A DNA stretch of 64,000 nucleotides from Clostridia bacterium (lineage in GTDB: Bacteria > Bacillota > Clostridia > Oscillospirales > Butyricicoccaceae). The stretch is taken from NCBI GenBank assembly GCA_021205365.1, contig JAJPXP010000014.1:1-64000 (forward strand). The letters run 5' to 3'. Numbering within the stretch: the first letter of the stretch is position 1; the number at the start of each line of letters is the position of its first letter. Positions 7,306 to 15,638 of this stretch are shown one piece after another. The position numbers were made by a program, and so were the translations under genes. A model generated the notes under the pieces. The model did not search any database. It was not told the DNA's origin and saw only the letters and a program-made list of their open reading frames with translations.

Positions 7306-8205
7306 ATGTCGGATTATAGGAAGGGTGTTGGCATTACCCTGCTGGGAGGTGCCTGCTGGGGCTTATCCGGTACCAGCAGCCAGTATCTCTGTTCGGCGCA
7401 GGGGATGGATACCCGATGGATTACTGATCTCCGGCTGCTGGGCGCAGGCGTGATTTTACTGCTGATTGCATTCATGCAAGACCGGGAAAAGTTGCACCGA
7501 ATCGTACATACGCCGCGGGCATTGCTGCATTGTATCATGTTTGGTGTTTGCGGGCTGATGTTTACACAGTTCTCCTATATTACATCCATTACGAAAAGCA
7601 ATTCCGGTACAGCAACCGTACTGCAGTATTTGTCGACGATCATTGTACTGCTGTTTGTATGTATAACGACAAAGAAGATGCCGGTAAAGCGGGAATGGCT
7701 TGCCATCCTTTCCTGCGTTGCCGGAACCTTTCTGGTCACAACACATGGCAGTTTCACCACGCTGTATATTTCCCAGGAAGGCCTTTTATGGGGGATCATT
7801 TCTGCTGTAGCTGCGGCATTGTACATCATTCTTCCGCAGGATTTGATGAAAAAATGGGGCAGTATCACGACAGTCGGAATCGGCATGCTGAGTGGCGGAA
7901 TCGCATTCTTTTTCCTTATGCGGGTATGGATGGTTCCGATTTCCTTCAACATGCAGACAGCTTGGATGACGGTATTTATTGTCCTGATCGGCACTGCGGT
8001 GGCATTTACAGCCTTTTTAAAGGGAACCAGCATGATCGGGCCTGCGCGGGGCAATATGCTGGGGTGTATAGAGCCATTGACAGCAACACTGACAACAGCA
8101 GTCTTTATGCATACCGCCTTCAGCTGGATTGACCTGATTGGTTTTGCCTTGATTTTGGCAACGGTATTTATTCTTGCGAAAGACGAAACAAAAGCGCCAT
8201 CTTGA
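7306..8205 (+). CDS. EamA/DMT-superfamily transporter
   Basis: A 299-residue protein with ten predicted membrane helices in two EamA repeats. Each half begins with a typical pattern: GGACWGLSGTSSQYL near residue 13, and LLWGIISAVAAALYIILP near 165. Such proteins export or import amino acids, nucleotide sugars or other small molecules; the substrate here is unknown. The ATG at 7306 has GGAGG (7290-7294) upstream. The stop lies inside the terminator stem. Confidence 0.85.
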   Translation: MSDYRKGVGITLLGGACWGLSGTSSQYLCSAQGMDTRWITDLRLLGAGVILLLIAFMQDREKLHRIVHTPRALLHCIMFGVCGLMFTQFSYITSITKSNSGTATVLQYLSTIIVLLFVCITTKKMPVKREWLAILSCVAGTFLVTTHGSFTTLYISQEGLLWGIISAVAAALYIILPQDLMKKWGSITTVGIGMLSGGIAFFFLMRVWMVPISFNMQTAWMTVFIVLIGTAVAFTAFLKGTSMIGPARGNMLGCIEPLTATLTTAVFMHTAFSWIDLIGFALILATVFILAKDETKAPS

Positions 8206-8220
8206 CAGATGGCGCTTTTT
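8190..8220. terminator. terminator overlapping the end of the EamA gene
   Basis: AAAAGCGCCATC (8190-8201) pairs with GATGGCGCTTTTT (8208-8220). The A/T arms make it usable by the convergent permease gene too. Confidence 0.8.
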
Positions 8221-8234
8221 AGATGCCGTTTTTA

Positions 8235-9032
8235 TTAAAACGGCATGGTTTTCTTTTGGAAGATACGGTTTGCCAGCGCAAACAAGATCATTGCAATCAG
8301 CAGCAGAATCAGCGGCAGCAGGCAGGAGCGCAGATCGCTCTGCAGGATGCCGGATGGATGGATCAGCGTATATGGTGTAATAAACCGGAGATAGGATAGT
8401 GAACCGCCGAGATTTGCCAGCAGCCGGATGGTGTAGAACAGAATGCAGGCAGCGGCGTTGGTAATCAGCGCCTTAACCATGCTGTTGCTTTTGCAGGAGA
8501 AAAAGAAACACATGCCGGCAAATGCAAGCTGCAGAGCAAATACACAGACAGTCAGCAGCAGGAAATGCTTGATAGCGAGCTGTCCGGGATAATAATATTC
8601 ACATAATGCAATGGTGACAATACCGCAGACTGCCAGCATCAGGAACAGGTCTAGGATAAGTACCGTGCGCTGCGTTATCGCAATACGCTTGCGTGAATTG
8701 GGGGAAGCAAGAAGATACGACATCGTTCCGGTGGAAATGTGATGGGCTATCAGCTGAACAGACAGAATGACAGTAAATACCATTGGGAGTGCCAGCATCA
8801 GCATACCGTACAGGTAATTCACAATAAATGCCGTAAATGTGTTGGCATAATTTGTCATGCCCAGAATGGTCATGGTTTGCGGCAGAGATGCCGTCAGGCG
8901 GATCAGCGCAGCGCCTGCGACGGGGTCGTACATACGGACGACAGCAAAAGCGTACAGGCTCATCAGGACTGTAAATACCAGCCAGAGCGGAAACGCCTTT
9001 TTACAGCTGTAGCGGAACAGCGTGAAATTCAT
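8235..9032 (-). CDS. ABC-2-type transporter permease
   Basis: A 265-residue membrane protein with about six hydrophobic segments and the helix pattern of ABC-2 permeases, including the central stretch HHISTGTMSYLLASPNSRK (about 98-116) between helices two and three. It pairs with the ATPase encoded just upstream on the same strand, which it overlaps by four bases. Together they form a small exporter (two-gene, YtrB/CcmA-like). No GntR regulator accompanies the pair, unlike many such systems; the substrate is unknown. Confidence 0.8.
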   Translation of the reverse strand: MNFTLFRYSCKKAFPLWLVFTVLMSLYAFAVVRMYDPVAGAALIRLTASLPQTMTILGMTNYANTFTAFIVNYLYGMLMLALPMVFTVILSVQLIAHHISTGTMSYLLASPNSRKRIAITQRTVLILDLFLMLAVCGIVTIALCEYYYPGQLAIKHFLLLTVCVFALQLAFAGMCFFFSCKSNSMVKALITNAAACILFYTIRLLANLGGSLSYLRFITPYTLIHPSGILQSDLRSCLLPLILLLIAMILFALANRIFQKKTMPF

Positions 9033-9916
9033 CCTTCCTCACCTCCGTAATAATGCATGAAGATTTCCTCCAGACTTTGTCCGACATTGTCCAGTGTGGA
9101 AACCGGATAGTTAATCAGAATAGAAAGCAGGCTGCGCAGGTCGCGATACACAGCGACCTTGACAATACGTCCATCGGCTTCCAGTACATTGATATTTTCA
9201 CGGCAGAGCGCCTGCGCAGCTTCTTCATTATCCAGCGTGATAATATAGACGCGGCGTTCTGTCTGGCGCAGTTCCTCCAGGGAAGAGACTGTTTTCAGGC
9301 GGCCTTTTTTCAGGATACCAATGCGGTCACAGGTTTTTTCCACTTCGCTGAACCGGTGGGAGGACATGAGAATGGTTTTGCCTTTTTTCTTTTCCTCCAG
9401 AATCAGGTCGATAAATGCATGCTGCATGAGTAAATCAAGACTTGCTGTAGGCTCGTCCAAAATCAGGATACTCGGGTCATGCATAAACGCACATACGAGT
9501 GCCAGCTTCTGCTTGTCACCCTTGGACATACGGCGGATGGGCTGGCGCGCATCCAGCTCAAACCGGTCAAGCAGTTCCTTTGTGCGTCCGGTATGTTTCA
9601 TACCACGGTATTTGGATAGGAAGGACAGGAATGCTTTGCCGCTCATATCCGGAAACAGGTAGATATCTCCAGGAAGATATCCCAGAGTCTCGTGAATCAC
9701 AGCTGCAGATTGGAAGCAATCACGTCCTTCAATCTGGCATGTGCCGGATGCCGGCTTGGCAAAGCCCATCAGATGCCGGATTGTCGTTGTTTTGCCAGAA
9801 GCATTCGGCCCAAGAAAGCCGAAGACCTCACCGGATTCTACTTTAAATTTTAAATCAAATACACCGCGGCCGCGGCCATAGTCACAGGTCAGACCGTTGA
9901 CGTCAATAATACTCAC
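9029..9916 (-). CDS. ABC transporter ATP-binding protein
   Basis: A 295-residue ATPase with Walker A GPNASGKTT, a Q-loop region, the signature-like MSKGDKQKLALVCAF and Walker B ILILDEPTASLD, followed by an H-loop (SSHRF). The signature is SKGDKQ rather than LSGGQ, as is usual in CcmA-type exporters of this kind. The open frame extends upstream to 10174, but the GTG at 9916 sits six bases after GGGAGG, and the protein then begins directly with the ABC fold. It powers the permease encoded next. Confidence 0.87.
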   Translation of the reverse strand: MSIIDVNGLTCDYGRGRGVFDLKFKVESGEVFGFLGPNASGKTTTIRHLMGFAKPASGTCQIEGRDCFQSAAVIHETLGYLPGDIYLFPDMSGKAFLSFLSKYRGMKHTGRTKELLDRFELDARQPIRRMSKGDKQKLALVCAFMHDPSILILDEPTASLDLLMQHAFIDLILEEKKKGKTILMSSHRFSEVEKTCDRIGILKKGRLKTVSSLEELRQTERRVYIITLDNEEAAQALCRENINVLEADGRIVKVAVYRDLRSLLSILINYPVSTLDNVGQSLEEIFMHYYGGEEG

Positions 9917-9970
9917 GGAAAACCTCCCTTTTCTTTGCGGCATTATGAAAATGCGCAGACTTACTTTCCT

Positions 9971-9999
9971 ATTATACTGGATTCTGTTGCGGTAGAAAA
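9971..9999 (-). promoter_or_regulatory. possible promoter of the ABC transporter pair
   Basis: On the minus strand TATAAT lies at 9976-9971, with TTTTCT 17 bases upstream (9999-9994). The -10 is perfect but the -35 is poor. Confidence 0.4.
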
Positions 10000-10154
10000 C
10001 CCTTTTTTCGACGGAATTTGAAAGAAGGTGATGTTTCAGCATACATGGCGAGAAGATATTTCGGGAAACAGTGTCAAAGAAGTGATGTAATATTTGTGCA
10101 TAATGTACAATGTTCATTGTGGAAATTTGTGAAGATAACAGAAAGATTACAAAG

Positions 10155-10171
10155 ATTACAAATTGGTTACA
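10155..10171 (-). promoter_or_regulatory. WalR (YycF)-type box
   Basis: Read on the minus strand, this is TGTAAC, five bases, TGTAAT, which fits the WalR consensus TGTWAH-N5-TGTWAH exactly. A further TGTAAT half-site lies three bases away (10146-10151). The box overlaps the -35 of the secreted-protein gene, a position expected for repression. Confidence 0.5.
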
Positions 10172-10196
10172 CAAATATGAAAATTTATGTTATACT
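10167..10196 (+). promoter_or_regulatory. promoter of the CHAP-like secreted protein gene
   Basis: TATACT (10191-10196), with TG one base upstream (extended -10), and TTACAC (10167-10172) 18 bases before it. Confidence 0.55.
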
Positions 10197-10232
10197 AGAT
10201 GCGTCGACAAGGAAAGAAGAGGAGGACATCCA

Positions 10233-11903
10233 GTGATATTTCACTTGCCAAAATATAAAAAAAGAATTGTATCTGCAGTACTGTGCAGCTCGCTGATGCT
10301 TTCAGCTGGTGCTCCGGTATTTGCATTTGACGAAAATACCATTACATCCAGCGTCTTTGAAGAGGTACAGACGAAGGAATCCGCACAGGTTGTACAGAAC
10401 GCCATGAGCCTGGCAAACAGCGGCTATGCGCTGAAGAGCCTTGGTTTGATTGTCGGTGATACGAGCGGAGACCTCATGCTGGATAAAGTGGGTACCCGTC
10501 AGGAGGCATTTACGATTTTCCTCGCCCTTTTGGGTGAGCAGGAAGCTGCTACACAGGGAAAATATTCTTATACCTTCCGCGATGTTTCAGCCTGGTTCAG
10601 CAATTTTGCAGGCTATGGCGTTTACAAGCATTATACATCGGGTTACAGTGAAACGACCTTTGGCGCCAATGATGCAGTGACACCGGCTCAGTATATGTCC
10701 TTTGTTCTGCGGGCGCTGGGATATGAATACAGTACAGATTTTAAATGGTCAGAGTCGCTGAATAAGGCGGTTGAGATCGGACTGTGTACACAGAGTCAGG
10801 CAGAAAGCTGGACAAAGAATGCATTCCGGCGTCAGGAAATTATGGAAATGTCCTATCTGGCGCTGAATACAAAGATGAAGAACAGCAATTGTACGCTGAC
10901 AGATAAGCTGATTGCAGTGGGCAGAATTACTCCCGAAGCAGCGACAGCAGAAAATCTGACATTTGGCACGACATATACTGTAGCACAGACTGTGAACGGC
11001 AGCGCAGGCACGATTGCACACAGCGCACTCCCATCCGGCAGCTATGAACTGCATAATGTGGGAACCAAGCTTATCATGACAGCCAATTCGGCTGCAAAGC
11101 AGGCGAATATCGGCCTGGCAAGTGACACAAACAGCGCAGCACAGCAGTTTACCATTCAGAATAACAGCGATGGCAGCTTCCAGCTCCTTTGCAAATCGAA
11201 TACATCTCTCGCAGTAGATGCCAATCCGACGGACGGTGCGGAAGTAATTCTTTGGAATGTTAACAGCACAGAATGCCAGACTTTTATTGCAGTAGAAGAA
11301 GCAAACGGTGTTTATTCGATCCGCCTGGCAAGCAACACCAGTGTTGCGCTGACTGCGGAGAGTAACAATGTCCGTTTGAAGGGTTATTCCGGTGCTTCCT
11401 CTCAGCAGTGGAAGCTCTCTGATAACAGTGAAGATACTGCCGCAGCATCCGCAAAGCTGGCATCAATCATGACTGTTTATCCGAGCGGCAAGTCTCTGGG
11501 CAGCAGTTATTCCTTTGCTGGTGCAAGCCAGTGTATGGGCTTTGGACGTGAGGTTTTCTACCGCATGTATGGCCAGACCGCAAGATGGAGCTACGACGGC
11601 AGCCCGAAGAGCAGCAGTGACGGTAAGCTGTATACCATTACAGCGAAATCCTCTTCCTATTCTTCCAGCAGTATAAAGTCTTTGATTAGCAAGGCAAAGC
11701 CGGGCGATATTCTGCAGATGAATTCTCCGAAGATGCATACGATGGTCTTCGTTTCGAGCGACAGCACAGGTTTCACCGTATATGATGCAAACTGGACTGG
11801 ACCGAACAAGGTAAGCGTCCGCCATGTAAGCTATGGCGCATGGGCCGGACGAAACAGCAGCGGCATTACTGTACTGCATGCAACGAATTATCCGACAACG
11901 TAA
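10233..11903 (+). CDS. secreted CHAP/NlpC-like cysteine hydrolase with SLH-like and ricin-type regions
   Basis: A 556-residue exported protein. Residues 1-32 are a signal peptide (KKRIVSAVL, then a hydrophobic core and cleavage near APVFAFD). Residues about 50-235 look like diverged SLH repeats (YTFRDVSAWFSNFAGYGVY, GANDAVTPAQYMSFVLRALG). Residues about 270-400 resemble a ricin-type beta-trefoil (QQFTIQNN and SSQQWKLSD at QxW-like spacing). The last 140 residues have a cysteine-peptidase layout with Cys434 (SQCMGFGREVF), His502 (KMHTMVF) and Asp518/Asn520 (YDANW), suggesting an amidase of the CHAP class that cuts cell-wall peptides. The start is the GTG at 10233 after GGAGGA (10221-10226). 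A WalR-type box at the promoter supports a wall-hydrolase role; the catalytic assignment is inference. Confidence 0.65.
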   Translation: MIFHLPKYKKRIVSAVLCSSLMLSAGAPVFAFDENTITSSVFEEVQTKESAQVVQNAMSLANSGYALKSLGLIVGDTSGDLMLDKVGTRQEAFTIFLALLGEQEAATQGKYSYTFRDVSAWFSNFAGYGVYKHYTSGYSETTFGANDAVTPAQYMSFVLRALGYEYSTDFKWSESLNKAVEIGLCTQSQAESWTKNAFRRQEIMEMSYLALNTKMKNSNCTLTDKLIAVGRITPEAATAENLTFGTTYTVAQTVNGSAGTIAHSALPSGSYELHNVGTKLIMTANSAAKQANIGLASDTNSAAQQFTIQNNSDGSFQLLCKSNTSLAVDANPTDGAEVILWNVNSTECQTFIAVEEANGVYSIRLASNTSVALTAESNNVRLKGYSGASSQQWKLSDNSEDTAAASAKLASIMTVYPSGKSLGSSYSFAGASQCMGFGREVFYRMYGQTARWSYDGSPKSSSDGKLYTITAKSSSYSSSSIKSLISKAKPGDILQMNSPKMHTMVFVSSDSTGFTVYDANWTGPNKVSVRHVSYGAWAGRNSSGITVLHATNYPTT

Positions 11904-11914
11904 AAATGAATAGG

Positions 11915-11945
11915 AAAACGGCACAGCGTACGCTGTGCCGTTTTT
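11915..11945. terminator. bidirectional terminator after the CHAP-like gene
   Basis: AAAACGGCACAGCGT (11915-11929) pairs perfectly with ACGCTGTGCCGTTTT (11930-11944), followed by T. Confidence 0.8.
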
Positions 11946-11959
11946 GCTGCCCGCAGATC

Positions 11960-12184
11960 TTATTTGTTCCATTCGGCTGGAATATCCCGGTAATCCGTCA
12001 ATCCCAATAAATAATCTGTTGTTGTATGATGTAATTGTGCCAAACGGATGAGAATGAAGGTTGGAACATCTCGTTGTCCGCGTTCATAATTGCTGTAGAC
12101 CTGCTGGGAACAGCAGAGGAGCTTTGCGATTTGACTTTGTGATAAGTCAGCGTCTTCCCTTAAATCGCGGATTCTGGGGTACAT
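11960..12184 (-). CDS. small XRE-family HTH regulator
   Basis: A 74-residue protein that is essentially one XRE/Cro helix-turn-helix domain: RIRDLREDADLSQSQIAKLL, then CSQQVYSNYERGQRDVP and a third-helix tail ending in DYLLGLTD. It should bind a palindromic operator as a dimer. An in-frame GTG lies three codons upstream, but the ATG at 12184 has GAGGTG six bases ahead. Large palindromes lie directly upstream, so self-control is likely. It sits between two big secreted-protein genes and may control one of them, which is inference. Confidence 0.85.
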   Translation of the reverse strand: MYPRIRDLREDADLSQSQIAKLLCCSQQVYSNYERGQRDVPTFILIRLAQLHHTTTDYLLGLTDYRDIPAEWNK

Positions 12185-12200
12185 GCAGTTCACCTCATAT

Positions 12201-12270
12201 ACACATTACAATGTGTCAGGAAATGGCATGTGCATTTACCGCAATTTGCAGTAAATGCAATTTGCGGTAG
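12201..12270. promoter_or_regulatory. operator-like palindromes upstream of the XRE gene
   Basis: ACACATT-AC-AATGTGT (12201-12216) is a perfect inverted repeat. A 27-base palindrome spans 12232-12258, with outer arms GCATTTAC and GTAAATGC and only one mismatch in 13 pairs. GCAATTTGC within it (12241-12249) recurs in direct orientation at 12257-12265, followed by GGTA, giving three overlapping half-sites. Confidence 0.55.
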
Positions 12271-12554
12271 ATAGCAGGATAATGTGAAGCAAATGCAAAA
12301 CCATTATACAAATTTGCGCAATAGATGTATATAGTTTTTCGGCAATCTATAAAAAATAAATGTGGAGAAACAATATGTAAATATATGCTTGTGTGATATA
12401 TCGGAAAGATAATAATGGAAATTTATGTGTTAGAAGAAGAGTTGATGGAGGCAAAAATACAATGTAGAAAACGAAAACAGAGCACAAAATTGATCTTAGA
12501 TATGTTTGAAGCCTGGATTGTATCCGATTATATTTATGCGAGAATGCGTTTTGG

Positions 12555-12583
12555 TTTACAAAGCAAGGCTTGGATGTTATAAT
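12555..12583 (+). promoter_or_regulatory. promoter of the transglutaminase-SLH gene
   Basis: TTTACA (12555-12560), 17 bases, TATAAT (12578-12583), with TG one base before the -10. Confidence 0.65.
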
Positions 12584-12661
12584 GTGAGAAAGACAAAAAA
12601 CGACTTGATTGGAGGAATATACGGAAATTTCCACAGAAAACCTTTGAAAGGAGAGAAATGT

Positions 12662-15556
12662 GTGAAACAGAAGCTTTTGGCATTTATCCTGGCACTTTCT
12701 ATGGCAATGCAGTGCGGCGGTGCGCTGGCAGGAAATCTGACAGCGGACGGTACAGCAGAGGCTGAACAAAACAGTGCTGCCCAGGTGATTCGTGATAAAG
12801 TTATTTTTCTCAACCCGCTGTATGAGGGTATTGTTACAGAAGATGATCTCACAACGGCTTCGACAGTACGGGGAAAATCCGTACAGGCAGAGACCGAGCC
12901 AGTATACAGTGCATCGATTTCTGAGCTGGGAGATCAGGTGCGGGAAAAGCTCGATGCCAGAGCGCAAAAGATTACGATATATTATCAGGGGGAAGCATAC
13001 AATCAGGCAGTCATGACGGACATTTTTGAGGAAGCGATCCGTCATACGGGTGTGGCAAGGGAAGGCGATTACCTCCGCTGGCAGTATGCCGGATGGGAAG
13101 GCACCATGTCCGGTTATGTGGAGGGTATGACATATTATCTGACACTGACCTATACGGTAACGTATTACACAAGTGCTGAACAGGAAGCAGAGGTAGATAT
13201 TGCCATTGCGGATATTCGAAAGCAACTGGAACTGGATGGGAAGAGCGACTATGAAAAGATATGCAGTATATATGATTATATCTGTAATACAGTTACGTAT
13301 GACAATGAACACCTAAGTGATGACAGCTATAAGCGGAAATATACTGTATATGCCGCTGTTTTCGACAAAACAGCGGTATGCCAAGGCTATGCGCTGTTGT
13401 TTTACCGTCTGGTGATGGAAGAAGGCATTGACTGCCGATTTATTTCGGGTATGGGCAATGGCGTAAGTCATGGATGGAATATAGTAAAGCTTGGCAATTA
13501 TTATTATAATGTCGATTCGACTTGGGATTCTGAAAGCACATCATATCAGTATTTCCTACAGTGCAATGAAAGTTTTGAGGGGCATACCCGCGAAGCAAGT
13601 TACACCACAGAAGCATTTTATCAGTCATATCCGATGGACACGATGGATTATGCGCAACGGTTGAAAAACCATAGCCATTCTTATGGACAGCCAGAATTTA
13701 GCTGGTCTGCGGATTTGCATTCCTGTACAGCGGTATGGGGCTGCACTTTAGGTGACGTTGTGACAAAGATAGACTGCGCCGTCTCTAGTGAAGAAACCAA
13801 GGCACCAGGATGCGCAGAAGCAGGCGAAATAACCTATACAGCGGCGGCAGGTTTGGGTGGCAGGCGTTATACGGATACAAAAACCAGCATGGCTGCAGCG
13901 CTTGGACATACGTACGGAAAACCGCAATTCACATGGTCTGCCGATTTGTCCTCCTGTACTGCGGCATTTACCTGTACACGCTGCGGCGAGGTAGTTACGG
14001 AGACATGCGAAGTTTCCAAAGATACGATTCCGGCAAAATGTTTTGAAGATGGCAGTCTTACTGCGGTGGCGAAAGTCACGATAAATGGGGAAACCTATAC
14101 AGACCAGCAGACAATTGTGCTGGATGCAACCGGACATGTCTATGATGAACCGGAATTTTGCTGGAATGAAGATTATACCACGTGTGCAGCTGTGTTTACC
14201 TGCATAAACGGGGATGACACACAGGAAATTACCTGCACAGTGGAACGGGCAGAAACCGAGCCGACATGTGAAACGGAAGGGGCTGTTGTTTATACAGCAG
14301 AAGCAGAATTTGACGGGAAAACATATACAAATATAAAGAGGGACAGCATAGCAGCTCTCGGGCACGATTATCAGGAACCAGTATTCCTTTGGCCGGATGA
14401 TTTGAGCTTCTGTACGGCAGCATTTGTTTGCAGCCAGTGTGGCAAAATACAGAATGAGGTATGCTCTGTAACGCACGATATAATACCTGCATCCTGCACA
14501 GAGAACGGTATAATCTACGCAGAAGCTTCGGTAACGTTTGAAGAACAGACCTATACAGGACAAAAATCTGCGATTCTCCCGGCAACCGGACATATCTATA
14601 ACCAGCCGGAATTCCGGTGGAATGAGGATTATACCGCGTGTACAGCAGTATTTACCTGCATAGGCGGAGATGATACACAGGAAATTTCCTGCACAGTGAC
14701 CAGCATGGTGACCCTTCCTACGTGTACCGACGAAGGAAACATCCTGTACACCGCTGGAGTGGAATATGGCGGAAAAAGTTATACCGACCAGCAGATTCTC
14801 ACAGCGAAGGCTTTGGAACATACTTATGGTGAGCCGGAGTTCCAGTGGTCAAAGGATTTCACGTCCTGTACAGCGGTATTTACCTGCAGTGTGTGCGGTC
14901 ATACGGAATCGGTTGCCTGCACGGTTTCAGAAGATCCAACCGGAAAGACGGCAGCCTGCACCTTGGAAGGAAAAAGCTATACGAAACATATTGAGAACAG
15001 TACGCCACGGGTGGAGGACGTCTTTACAGATGTTTCCGCGACAGCGTGGTATCGTCCTTATGTTCAATATGTTTATGACAATAAGATCATGAGTGGTATG
15101 TCCAGTACGGTCTTTTCACCGGGATCATCGCTGACACGTGCACAGATTGTGCAGATTCTGTATAATTACAGAGGAAAGCCGGAAGTGAATGGCAAAATGC
15201 CGTTTTCTGATGTCAAAAAACAAAGATGGTATTATAATGCAGTCCTTTGGGGGAGTATAAATCATGTTGTCAGCGGTATGACAGATGGTACTTTCCGTCC
15301 GGAAAACGATGTTACCCGGCAGGAGCTGGCGGTTATTTTGTATAATTATGCTGGCAGGCCGGAGGTCAGCGGTTCGTTGGATACGGTATTTTCTGACAGC
15401 AAAAGTATTGCCCGATGGGCTTCAGATGCAGTGCTGTGGGCATACCAGAACGGAATCGTAAGTGGAATCAAATCCGGTAATTCCGTACGGTTTAATCCAA
15501 AAGGAAACGCAACTCGTGCGGAAGCTGCGACTATGGTGACAAATTACCTGAAATAA
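12662..15556 (+). CDS. secreted transglutaminase-like protein with six repeats and three SLH domains
   Basis: A 964-residue exported protein starting at the GTG at 12662, nine bases after AAAGGAG (12647-12653). After the signal peptide comes a transglutaminase-like cysteine peptidase core with Cys240 (AVCQGYA), His270 (SHGWNIV) and Asp285 (NVDSTWD). Next are six repeats of 60-70 residues, each opening with H-x-Y-xx-P-x-F-xW, for example HTYGKPQFTWS. The C-terminus has three SLH domains (FTDVSATAWYRPYV, FSDVKKQRWYYNAV, FSDSKSIARWASDAV) that should hold it to wall polymers. Such enzymes cleave or cross-link surface proteins; the substrate is unknown. Repeats 2, 4 and 6 have a CxxCG pair, while 3 and 5 have GDDTQEI instead. 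Confidence 0.8.
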   Translation: MKQKLLAFILALSMAMQCGGALAGNLTADGTAEAEQNSAAQVIRDKVIFLNPLYEGIVTEDDLTTASTVRGKSVQAETEPVYSASISELGDQVREKLDARAQKITIYYQGEAYNQAVMTDIFEEAIRHTGVAREGDYLRWQYAGWEGTMSGYVEGMTYYLTLTYTVTYYTSAEQEAEVDIAIADIRKQLELDGKSDYEKICSIYDYICNTVTYDNEHLSDDSYKRKYTVYAAVFDKTAVCQGYALLFYRLVMEEGIDCRFISGMGNGVSHGWNIVKLGNYYYNVDSTWDSESTSYQYFLQCNESFEGHTREASYTTEAFYQSYPMDTMDYAQRLKNHSHSYGQPEFSWSADLHSCTAVWGCTLGDVVTKIDCAVSSEETKAPGCAEAGEITYTAAAGLGGRRYTDTKTSMAAALGHTYGKPQFTWSADLSSCTAAFTCTRCGEVVTETCEVSKDTIPAKCFEDGSLTAVAKVTINGETYTDQQTIVLDATGHVYDEPEFCWNEDYTTCAAVFTCINGDDTQEITCTVERAETEPTCETEGAVVYTAEAEFDGKTYTNIKRDSIAALGHDYQEPVFLWPDDLSFCTAAFVCSQCGKIQNEVCSVTHDIIPASCTENGIIYAEASVTFEEQTYTGQKSAILPATGHIYNQPEFRWNEDYTACTAVFTCIGGDDTQEISCTVTSMVTLPTCTDEGNILYTAGVEYGGKSYTDQQILTAKALEHTYGEPEFQWSKDFTSCTAVFTCSVCGHTESVACTVSEDPTGKTAACTLEGKSYTKHIENSTPRVEDVFTDVSATAWYRPYVQYVYDNKIMSGMSSTVFSPGSSLTRAQIVQILYNYRGKPEVNGKMPFSDVKKQRWYYNAVLWGSINHVVSGMTDGTFRPENDVTRQELAVILYNYAGRPEVSGSLDTVFSDSKSIARWASDAVLWAYQNGIVSGIKSGNSVRFNPKGNATRAEAATMVTNYLK

Positions 15557-15604
15557 AGAAAACAGCCGTTTTTTTCGGCTGCGATCGCGCTTCCCCGCGA
15601 AGAA

Positions 15605-15636
15605 AAATCCCCTGTTTCAAGCGAAACAGGGGATTT
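15605..15636. terminator. bidirectional terminator between the SLH protein and dacA
   Basis: AAATCCCCTGTTTC (15605-15618), AAGC loop, GAAACAGGGGATTT (15623-15636). On the minus strand a T-run follows, so it clearly ends dacA. A smaller CAGCCG/CGGCTG hairpin (15563-15581 region) lies just before it. Confidence 0.75.
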
Positions 15637-15638
15637 GC

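Larger units (their letters stand above)
9917..10232. other. 316-base divergent intergenic region
   Basis: No gene is supported here. The short open frame at 10018-10236 lacks family features and ends inside the next start region. The stretch holds the two divergent promoters and the WalR-type box. Confidence 0.5.
12185..12661. other. 477-base divergent intergenic region
   Basis: No gene is supported. The left third holds the XRE operators; the rest is AT-rich (12290-12540) and ends with the promoter and ribosome site of the transglutaminase gene. The length is large for two divergent promoters, so a leader or small RNA cannot be excluded. Confidence 0.45.

Noticed and set aside
10018..10236. 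Short gene between the ABC transporter and the CHAP-like gene
   Set aside because: It spans the promoter and the WalR-type box and ends within the next ribosome site; the protein has no features.
12362..12393. WalR box upstream of the transglutaminase-SLH gene
   Set aside because: The half-sites seen (TGTAAA and TGTGAT) are spaced ten bases apart, not five.
13748..14821. Minus-strand open frame of 357 codons inside the SLH protein
   Set aside because: It mirrors the repeats of the sense gene and its own repeats come from them.
13670..15000. CRISPR-like array
   Set aside because: The repeats are coding, diverged and of 180-210 bases, with no fixed repeat or spacers.
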